From Arthrobacter sp. C2 (lineage in GTDB: Bacteria; Actinomycetota; Actinomycetes; Actinomycetales; Micrococcaceae): 64,000 nucleotides of DNA. The stretch is from positions 3,038,001 to 3,102,000 of the forward strand of contig CP042428.1 of the NCBI GenBank assembly GCA_024207135.1, given 5' to 3'. The position numbers and the translations under genes are program-made. The notes under the pieces are model-generated. The model saw nothing but the letters and a program-made list of their open reading frames with translations. It was not told the DNA's origin and did no database searches. Shown piece by piece: positions 57,169 through 64,000 of the stretch. The first letter of the stretch is position 1. Each line of letters opens with the position of its first letter.

Positions 57169-58581
57169 GTGAGCACGGACGAGACCAACAGTGTCGGCAG
57201 TGCCTGGCGCCAGGTAGTTCGACATATCGAACAAGACGACCGTGTAACGCCCATGCAGCGTGCCTTCGCTGCCCTGGCGCAGCCCCAGGGGCTGATCGGA
57301 ACAACACTCTTGCTGGCGGTCCCCAACGAATTGACCCGTGACGTTCTCCAAACCCAGCTCAAGGACCCTCTTGAACAGTCGTTGAAGCTCGTCTTCCAAT
57401 CGGATATCCGGTGTGCGTTCAGCATCGACTCCGATTTGCTCCCGGAAGAAGCGCCGGCTCCCCCTGTTGAATTGCCGCCGGTTCCCAAGGCACGCATCAG
57501 CGATGTCCTCCCGCAGCCGTCCCCGCCGTCGAATTCCCAGGAGTTCGGCCGCCTGAACCCCAAGTACATTTTCGATACGTTCGTGATCGGCTCTTCCAAC
57601 CGTTTCGCCCATGCCGCAGCGGTGGCAGTCGCAGAAGCCCCGGCCAAGGCCTACAACCCGTTGTTCATCTATGGCGACTCCGGCTTGGGCAAGACCCACC
57701 TGCTGCATGCCATTGGCCACTACGCCCGCCACCTTTACAACGGGATCCGGGTCCGATACGTAAATTCCGAGGAATTCACGAACGACTTCATCAACTCCAT
57801 TCGTGACGACGAGGGCGCGAGCTTCAAGCAGACTTATCGAAACGTAGACATCCTGCTCATTGACGACATCCAGTTCTTGGCCAACAAGGATGCCACCCAG
57901 GAAGAGTTCTTCCACACCTTCAACGCCCTGCATAACCACAACAAACAGGTTGTCATCACCTCGGACCTCCCGCCCAAGCAGCTGTCCGGATTCGAAGACC
58001 GCATGCGCTCCCGCTTTGAATGGGGCCTGCTCACCGATATCCAGCCTCCGGAACTTGAAACCCGCATTGCCATTCTGCGAAAAAAGGCCACGGCGGAGAA
58101 TCTGTCCGCCCCCGACGAGGTCATGGAGTACATAGCCTCAAAAATCTCCACCAATATCCGTGAGCTCGAGGGGGCGTTGATCCGGGTGACTGCATTTGCC
58201 TCGCTCAACAACCAAACCGTGGACATGAGCTTGGCCGAGACGGTCCTGAAGGACTTGATCACCGACGAAGGCGCCCAGGAAATCACGCCGGCGACCATCG
58301 TTGCCCAGACTGCCGAGTACTTTAATCTCACGATTGAAGAGCTCACCAGCAAATCCAGGACCCGGACCTTGGTGACCGCACGGCAGATCGCCATGTACCT
58401 CCTGCGTGAGCTGACCGATATGTCGCTGCCAAAGATCGGCCAGGAACTGGGCGGCCGCGACCACACCACCGTGATTCACGCCGATCGCAAGATCCGTGAA
58501 CTCATGGCGGAACGTCGGGCCATTTTCAACCAGGTAACCGAGCTGACCAACCGAATCAAGCAGCGGCAGCGCGAAGGTTAA
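57169..58581 (+). CDS. dnaA: Chromosomal replication initiator DnaA
   Basis: DnaA binds 9-mer boxes and opens oriC. This 470-residue protein has an N-terminal DnaB-interacting domain, a Pro-rich linker (about 95-125), the AAA+ core with GDSGLGKTH at 169-177 and LLIDDIQFL, and the C-terminal DNA-binding domain with [11 protein letters not shown]. The GTG at 57169 has GAAGGGG 7 nt upstream. Confidence 0.97.
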   Translation: MSTDETNSVGSAWRQVVRHIEQDDRVTPMQRAFAALAQPQGLIGTTLLLAVPNELTRDVLQTQLKDPLEQSLKLVFQSDIRCAFSIDSDLLPEEAPAPPVELPPVPKARISDVLPQPSPPSNSQEFGRLNPKYIFDTFVIGSSNRFAHAAAVAVAEAPAKAYNPLFIYGDSGLGKTHLLHAIGHYARHLYNGIRVRYVNSEEFTNDFINSIRDDEGASFKQTYRNVDILLIDDIQFLANKDATQEEFFHTFNALHNHNKQVVITSDLPPKQLSGFEDRMRSRFEWGLLTDIQPPELETRIAILRKKATAENLSAPDEVMEYIASKISTNIRELEGALIRVTAFASLNNQTVDMSLAETVLKDLITDEGAQEITPATIVAQTAEYFNLTIEELTSKSRTRTLVTARQIAMYLLRELTDMSLPKIGQELGGRDHTTVIHADRKIRELMAERRAIFNQVTELTNRIKQRQREG

Positions 58582-59570
58582 GGACGCCAGAATTCCGATA
58601 ACCACAGGTGTGGATAAACCTGTGGATGATTAAGTGGACGACCTCGATCTTCTGCGGATAACTCCATGCTCTCCTGTGGATCCCTTAATCCACGCGGAAA
58701 GTTGTCCACCGGGGCGTGACACTGAGTGTCACCCCCAATCACATGTTGTGCACATGCATAATCGGTACGTTCCCGCGGCCGTTGACGGTTATCCACAGTA
58801 TCCACAGGGGTTATTAACACTACTAACCCCTTTCTTCCTATTCATCCAGATAACAAGTCCCCTTTTGCCGCGAGCTGCCAAGATCGACCGAATGACCCTG
58901 AATTGGGCCATTCCCCTTGGAGAGTTTTGCGCAAGGACCACGGACCGTTTCCAACTGAAATTGGCATACTCCCGAATCCCTTGCTTAGACGCGGTTCCTC
59001 TCGGTTGCAGCTGCATTTCACTTTCGTACCCAGGGGCCTTCTTCCGGCATTTTTCACCCGGGCTTTCCGACAGGCGTCCAAGAGATGAACTTCCGGGAAT
59101 GACTCGGTTGCCGCTTCCAGCTCTGTTCATGTCTCATTGATCATCAAATGTTCTGTGCCGGCCCCAGGTTCGGACAGGGCCCGCACTCCAGTTCCGCTGC
59201 GTCACAGTTGAAAACAGCGGGACCCGATTTCGTGGAAAAACCGCTTCTGGTCAGCCTGTCCTAGAGAGACCTTGCGCCTGGCTTGGAAACGTTCACTTCC
59301 AAGCCGGTCCACGGCAACGTGCAGTCTTCGGATTTCTGCGGTCCCACGATGCTGCCCGGGAACGACCACCGGGATGCTTGCTCATTGATCACCAAAAACC
59401 GGTATGCTCGAAGGCTGTGCCGTAGTTCTGCCAACCAACGCAGTCGGTTCACAAAGCAAGCTTGCAAACTCACCTTGTGCCCGGAACCAGTTCCGGGTCT
59501 CGATTTTCAGGACGCTAAGCTTGCTTCAAGTCATGTACTGTCGACTTCGTCGTGAAAGGCGGAACACTTC
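58582..59570. other. Putative replication origin oriC (dnaA-dnaN spacer)
   Basis: A 989-nt gene-free spacer. Exact DnaA boxes are at 58609-58617 (TGTGGATAA) and 58789-58797 (TTATCCACA). Near-exact ones (8 of 9) are at 58621-58629, 58653-58661 and 58798-58806, with weaker ones at about 58675 and 58702. An AT-rich stretch (GGTTATTAACACTACTAAC, about 58809-58828) follows the strongest pair and could be the unwinding element. The remaining 700 nt have no recognisable gene; short frames there lack support. Confidence 0.85.
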
Positions 59571-60701
59571 GTGAAGTTCAGCGTTGAAAAGGATGTATTG
59601 GCCGAAGCCGTATCCTGGACCGCCCGTTCACTTTCCCAACGGCCGCCTTCCCCGGTGCTCTCAGGCATCCTGATCACCGCAACGGGCGGCACCGTTTCCC
59701 TGGCCGGGTTCGACTACGAAATCTCTGCCCACCTCGAAATTGCCGCTGATGTCGCTGCCGAGGGAACGATACTGGTTTCCGGCAAGTTGCTGGCCGAAAT
59801 TTGCCGCAGCCTCCCGAACGCCACCGCGGTCATCGAGACCGACGGCACCAAGGTCACACTCACCTGCGGGCGTAGCCGATTCCACCTGGCCACGATGCCG
59901 GTGGCCGAATACCCGGAACTTCCAACGCTTCCCGAGGTGACTGGCGTTGTCGATGGCGAGGCCTTTGCCCACGCAATCAACCAGGTCATTGTTGCTGCCT
60001 CCAAGGACGACACCTTGCCGATCCTGACCGGCGTCAAGATGGAAATCGAAGACGACCTGATCACCTTCCTGGCCACCGACCGTTACCGACTGGCCATGCG
60101 CGAGGTCCACTGGAAGCCGTCGCAGTCCGGGATTTCAACTTCCGCACTGGTCAAGGCCAAGACCCTGAACGAGGTCGCCAAGACCCTGGGTTCGGCCGGC
60201 GAATTGAAGATCGCGCTGGGCGAAGGCAACGAACTCATTGGTTTCGAAAGCGGAAACCGCCGCACCACCTCGTTGCTTGTCGACGGTGACTACCCCAAGA
60301 TCCGTTCGCTGTTCCCCGAGAACACGCCGATCCATGCCACGGTGCGGACCTCCGATCTCATGGAAGCGGTCCGCCGCGTAGCGGTTGTTGCCGAACGCAA
60401 CACCCCGGTGCGGCTCTCCTTCACCGGCGGCCAGCTTTCGCTTGACGCCGGTACCGGCGAAGACGCCCAGGCCGAGGAATCCATCGAGGCGCAGATCGAC
60501 GGCGAGGAAATCACCGTCGCCTTCAATCCCGCCTACCTGAGCGAGGGCCTGAACGCCTTCGACAGCGAATTCGTGCGCTTCTCCTTCACCAGCGCCCCCA
60601 AGCCGGCCATGATGACCGCCCAGTCTTCCCTGGACGGACAGGACAGCGACCAGTACCGGTACCTGGTCATGCCGGTGCGCCTACCAAACTTGCCCAATTA
60701 G
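59571..60701 (+). CDS. dnaN: DNA polymerase III sliding clamp (beta)
   Basis: This 376-residue three-domain clamp starts at GTG with AAAGG upstream. It opens MKFSVEKDVLAEAVSWTARSL and ends YRYLVMPVRLPN, as expected. The 6-phosphogluconate dehydrogenase gene often found between dnaN and recF in related genera is absent; a terminator and 169 nt separate them. Confidence 0.97.
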   Translation: MKFSVEKDVLAEAVSWTARSLSQRPPSPVLSGILITATGGTVSLAGFDYEISAHLEIAADVAAEGTILVSGKLLAEICRSLPNATAVIETDGTKVTLTCGRSRFHLATMPVAEYPELPTLPEVTGVVDGEAFAHAINQVIVAASKDDTLPILTGVKMEIEDDLITFLATDRYRLAMREVHWKPSQSGISTSALVKAKTLNEVAKTLGSAGELKIALGEGNELIGFESGNRRTTSLLVDGDYPKIRSLFPENTPIHATVRTSDLMEAVRRVAVVAERNTPVRLSFTGGQLSLDAGTGEDAQAEESIEAQIDGEEITVAFNPAYLSEGLNAFDSEFVRFSFTSAPKPAMMTAQSSLDGQDSDQYRYLVMPVRLPNLPN

Positions 60702-60746
60702 GTTGCCTGCGGGGGAAAACACGGTTTTCTTTCCTGCCGCAACCTC

Positions 60747-60798
60747 GTGTTCGGCCGCTCCACGTCCGCTCCAAACGGAGCGGCCGAACACAACTTTT
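60747..60798 (+). terminator. Rho-independent terminator after dnaN
   Basis: A perfect 15-bp stem (60747-60761 with 60777-60791) with a 15-nt loop, followed by AACTTTT. It should separate dnaN from recF transcription. Confidence 0.85.
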
Positions 60799-60870
60799 CT
60801 TGGCGGCTTCCACCAAGCCTTTGTCATCCGATCGACGGCATCCCGCCCGATCCCATCGCAGGACGTTTAG

Positions 60871-62073
60871 GTGTATATCTCACATGTCTCTCTCACCGAC
60901 TTCCGCTCCTATGCGCAAGCCGATGTCGAGCTGGGACCTGGCACCAACGTCCTTGTAGGGTCCAACGGTGTCGGCAAGACCAACATCGTAGAAGCCATTG
61001 GCTACCTTGCAACGCTTTCGTCCCACCGGGTCACCAATGACGCACCGCTGCTGCGTTTCGGCACCGACCGCGCGCTGGTCCGGGCGAGGGTCCAGCGCGC
61101 CAAGCTGGTGACCACCCTCGAGGTGGAAATCACCGCCGGCAAGGCAAACCGGGCCAGGATCAACCGGGCCAACCCCGTGAGGGCGCGCGACATCCTCGGC
61201 ATCGTGCGGACCGTGCTCTTCGCCCCGGAAGACCTGGCCCTGGTCAAGGGAGATCCCTCGAACCGGCGCCGTTTCCTGGATGAATTGCTCGTTACCCTGC
61301 GGCCGGGAGAGGCAGCCACCCGCGGGGACTACGAGCGCGTTTTGAAACAGCGCAACGCCCTGCTGAAATCGGCACGCGCCGGCGGCAAGCTTTCCACCGC
61401 ACACGAATCCACCCTCGATGTCTGGGACACCCACCTGGCTCGGGCCGGAGCGCGAGTGCTGCGCGGGCGGCTTGAGGTGCTCAGCCTGTTGTCCCCGTAC
61501 ATGGGTGCCGCATACGCGTCGTTGGCCGATGCCAACAAGGAAGCCCGTGCGTACTACCAATGCACGGTGATGGCCGATTTCGATGCCGAGGACTCCCCCG
61601 CCGATGCCCCGGCCCGCGAGGACGGCACCTTCAGGGTGGCCCCGGCCGTGCTGCTTGACGCCACCGCGGAGGAACTCGAGGAAATGTTCCTCGCGGCACT
61701 GCTGAACACCCGTGACAAGGAACTCGAGCGCGGCATCACCCTGGTTGGGCCGCATCGCGACGATGTCCTGCTGACCCTGGGCAGCGCCCCGGCCAAGGGA
61801 TATGCCAGCCACGGAGAGACCTGGTCGCTGGCCCTGGCCCTGCGGCTTGCCGCCTACAAGGTCATGGGCGAGGACGACCCGCGCCCCGGCGCCGGACCGA
61901 TCCTGATCCTGGACGACGTCTTCGCCGAACTCGATGCCACCCGCCGCACCCGGTTGGCCTCCATCGTGGCCGGCGCCGACCAGGTGATCGTCACCGCCGC
62001 GGTCGCCTCGGACGTGCCCGAGGAGCTCGGCGGCACCTTCCTGAAGGTCAGCCCGGGAGTCGTGAGCTCGTGA
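60871..62073 (+). CDS. recF: DNA repair protein RecF
   Basis: RecF is an ATPase that loads RecA at gaps. This 400-residue protein has Walker A GSNGVGKTN at 30-38, a QRNALLK coiled segment and a Walker B LILDDVFAELD near the C-terminus. GTG start at 60871. The stop overlaps the next start by four bases. Confidence 0.96.
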   Translation: MYISHVSLTDFRSYAQADVELGPGTNVLVGSNGVGKTNIVEAIGYLATLSSHRVTNDAPLLRFGTDRALVRARVQRAKLVTTLEVEITAGKANRARINRANPVRARDILGIVRTVLFAPEDLALVKGDPSNRRRFLDELLVTLRPGEAATRGDYERVLKQRNALLKSARAGGKLSTAHESTLDVWDTHLARAGARVLRGRLEVLSLLSPYMGAAYASLADANKEARAYYQCTVMADFDAEDSPADAPAREDGTFRVAPAVLLDATAEELEEMFLAALLNTRDKELERGITLVGPHRDDVLLTLGSAPAKGYASHGETWSLALALRLAAYKVMGEDDPRPGAGPILILDDVFAELDATRRTRLASIVAGADQVIVTAAVASDVPEELGGTFLKVSPGVVSS

Positions 62074-62621
62074 GCGAGGAAAAGGACCCGCATGCCCCCG
62101 AGGCGCTGGATGCATCCCGCGCCATCCTCAACCGCATGCGCGAATCCGCAATCAGCCGCGGCGAAGCCCGGATCGACGCGGCCAAGGCCGCCAAGTTCGA
62201 GGAAAACGTCGCTGCACGCAAGGCCAAGCGGCGGGCCAGCGCCGCACCGGCGAAATACACCGACGGGCGCGACCCCCAGGAAATCGGCAACCTCTTTGGC
62301 AGGATCGTCCGTGACCGCGGCTGGAGCGCACCGGTGGCCGTGGGCTCGGTGCTCTCGCGCTGGAGCGAGCTGGTGGGCCCGCAGATTGCCGCGCACTGCA
62401 AGCCCGAGTCCTTCGAGGATTCCACCGTGGTGGTGCGCTGCGACTCCACGACCTGGGCCACCCAGATGCGCCTGCTCTCCCACGAACTGCTCAAGCATTT
62501 CGACAAGGAACTGGGCCATGGGGTGATCACCGTGATCCGGGTTCTGGGGCCGGCGGCACCCACCTGGCGGCACGGCGGACGCTCGGTCAAGGGCCGCGGT
62601 CCGCGGGACACCTACGGCTAG
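62070..62621 (+). CDS. dciA: DUF721 protein, DciA-type helicase loader
   Basis: This 183-residue protein has the DUF721 domain in its C-terminal half (VGSVLSRWSELVGPQIAAHCKPESFED, then WATQMRLLSHELL). DciA loads the replicative helicase in bacteria that lack DnaC or DnaI. The N-terminal half is a charged extension. The GTG start overlaps recF. Confidence 0.88.
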   Translation: MSEEKDPHAPEALDASRAILNRMRESAISRGEARIDAAKAAKFEENVAARKAKRRASAAPAKYTDGRDPQEIGNLFGRIVRDRGWSAPVAVGSVLSRWSELVGPQIAAHCKPESFEDSTVVVRCDSTTWATQMRLLSHELLKHFDKELGHGVITVIRVLGPAAPTWRHGGRSVKGRGPRDTYG

Positions 62622-62879
62622 GAAAACCAAAACGCGTAGCTGGCCCACTGGCGCGCTCACAGCGCCCAAACCACATAGCCCCCCACTTGAGGCCGAACCA
62701 ATCGCTCCTAAGTATGGTTGGCGGCCATTGGCGGCATGTTGCCGCCGGTCAATGTCCGATTGTTTTGGCGATACGCGGTAGAATTGGTACAGGCGTTTTG
62801 TCAGTGCGACAAGACGCTGGTTCATGATCGGGCACCTTCGGTGTTCGGCCTTCCACTGTTTGAGGAGTCTGTAGCACCT

Positions 62880-64000
62880 GTGTCTACCGATAACACCACA
62901 CCCCAGGAACCAATCGATTCCGTCCAGGTCGACGAATCCCCCGCTGCCCCGCCGGCGGAAGAGCATGTCAACGGGAGGGTGGAACACACCTACGGCGCCC
63001 AGGACATCACGGTTCTTGAGGGCCTCGAAGCGGTGCGCAAGCGCCCCGGCATGTACATCGGTTCCACCTCGGCGCGCGGCCTGCACCACCTGGTCTACGA
63101 AGTCGTGGACAACTCCGTCGACGAGGCCCTGGCCGGGCACTGCGACCACATCCAGATCGCCCTGCGCGAAGACGGCGGCGTCCGCGTGGAAGACAACGGC
63201 CGCGGCATCCCCGTGGACATCCACCCCACCGAGGGCAAGCCCACCGTCGAGGTCGTCATGACCATCCTGCACGCCGGCGGCAAGTTCGGCGGCGGCGGCT
63301 ACGCGGTCTCCGGCGGCCTGCACGGCGTGGGCATCTCCGTCGTCAACGCCCTCTCCTCGCGCGTGGACACCGAGATCCGCCGCCAGGGCCATGTCTGGCG
63401 CATGTCCTTCGCGGACGGCGGCAAGCCCCAGGGCACCCTCATCGAGGGCGAGGCCACCGAGGCCACCGGCACCATCCAGACGTTCTACCCGGACGCCTCG
63501 ATCTTCGACACCATCGACTTCGACTTCGAGACCCTGCGCGCCCGCTTCCAGCAGATGGCCTTCCTGAACAAGGGCCTGCGCATCACCCTCACCGACGAGC
63601 GCGTGCTGGCCGAGGACGGCGACGAGATCGCCACCGACGAGGACGAAGCCAACGACGCCGCACCGAAGCACCGCGTGGTGGACTACCTCTACAAGGACGG
63701 GCTGCTGGACTACGTCAAGCACCTGAACTCCTCCAAGAAGGTCGAGCTCGTCCACGAGGACGTCATCGCCTTCGAATCCGAGGACACCTCCAAGGGCATC
63801 AGCGTCGAGGTCGCCATGCAGTGGACCAACTCGTACTCCGAGTCGGTCCACACCTACGCCAACACCATCAACACCCACGAGGGCGGCACCCACGAAGAGG
63901 GCTTCCGCGCCGCGATGACCTCGCTGATCAACCGCTACGCGCGCGAGAAGACGATCCTGCGCGAAAAGGACGAGAACCTCACCGGCGACGACATCCGCGA
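62880..64000 (+). CDS. gyrB: DNA gyrase subunit B, N-terminal part
   Basis: The gene runs off the right edge after about 373 codons. It starts at GTG with GAGGAG upstream. After an acidic N-terminal extension of about 40 residues, the GHKL ATPase motifs are seen: [39 protein letters not shown] and [19 protein letters not shown]. GyrB supplies the ATPase for negative supercoiling. A promoter region of 258 nt precedes it; no clear -35/-10 pair with 17-nt spacing was seen. Confidence 0.97.
   Translation, partial: MSTDNTTPQEPIDSVQVDESPAAPPAEEHVNGRVEHTYGAQDITVLEGLEAVRKRPGMYIGSTSARGLHHLVYEVVDNSVDEALAGHCDHIQIALREDGGVRVEDNGRGIPVDIHPTEGKPTVEVVMTILHAGGKFGGGGYAVSGGLHGVGISVVNALSSRVDTEIRRQGHVWRMSFADGGKPQGTLIEGEATEATGTIQTFYPDASIFDTIDFDFETLRARFQQMAFLNKGLRITLTDERVLAEDGDEIATDEDEANDAAPKHRVVDYLYKDGLLDYVKHLNSSKKVELVHEDVIAFESEDTSKGISVEVAMQWTNSYSESVHTYANTINTHEGGTHEEGFRAAMTSLINRYAREKTILREKDENLTGDDIR

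Overview
The window is a high-GC actinobacterial chromosome segment that spans the replication origin. Gene order and protein character point to Micrococcaceae (Arthrobacter in the broad sense). The right end carries the classic actinobacterial origin block: cca, NUDIX, murJ, pseudokinase-like protein, trxB, trxA, then parB, parA, rsmG, khpB, yidC, yidD, rnpA and rpmH on the minus strand, diverging from dnaA, dnaN, recF, dciA and gyrB on the plus strand. GTG and TTG starts are common and many genes overlap by ATGA.

Left region (1-9.7 kb): a partial acyl-CoA synthetase and panD, then a tight catabolic operon with its own promoter: GntP permease, type III CoA-transferase, HMG-CoA-lyase-family enzyme, D-2-hydroxyacid dehydrogenase and glycerate kinase. 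A convergent IclR regulator closes it. The enzyme set suggests uptake of a branched hydroxy-dicarboxylate, activation to a CoA ester, retro-aldol cleavage to acetyl-CoA plus hydroxypyruvate, and entry into glycolysis through glycerate. A zinc alcohol dehydrogenase and a 90-residue protein resembling a piece of GyrA follow.

Thiamine and surface region (10-28.7 kb): a TPP riboswitch precedes thiO-thiS-thiG, followed by a pterin dehydratase/VOC fusion and a ThiF/MoeZ-like activator. thiE diverges from this operon. Next come a short UvrA paralogue, a SipW-type signal peptidase with three alternate-signal-peptide exported proteins, an OhrR-like regulator, and a GNAT protein. A five-gene nonulosonic acid polymer cluster follows (CMP-sugar synthetase fused to a phosphatase, NeuB, a family 2 glycosyltransferase and three polysialyltransferase-like or related proteins).

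Middle (28.7-42.4 kb): inositol-phosphate synthase, formate-THF ligase, a lipoprotein, a HAD hydrolase, three tandem very small genes with strong ribosome binding sites (34.6-35.05 kb), then the murein flippase and thioredoxin genes.

Gene-poor region (42.4-50.8 kb): about 8.4 kb between trxA and parB has no convincing intact gene. It holds two recognisable pseudogenes (a dihydrofolate-reductase/RibD-like gene and a YCII gene with a stop near its end) and five of the seven parS sites in the window. The other two parS sites lie inside parA and parB. cwlM, sigM and gnd, often found in this neighbourhood in relatives, are not visible.

Origin (56.5-59.6 kb): DnaA-box-like sequences flank dnaA on both sides. 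The roughly 1 kb dnaA-dnaN spacer has two exact boxes and an AT-rich stretch and is the best oriC candidate.
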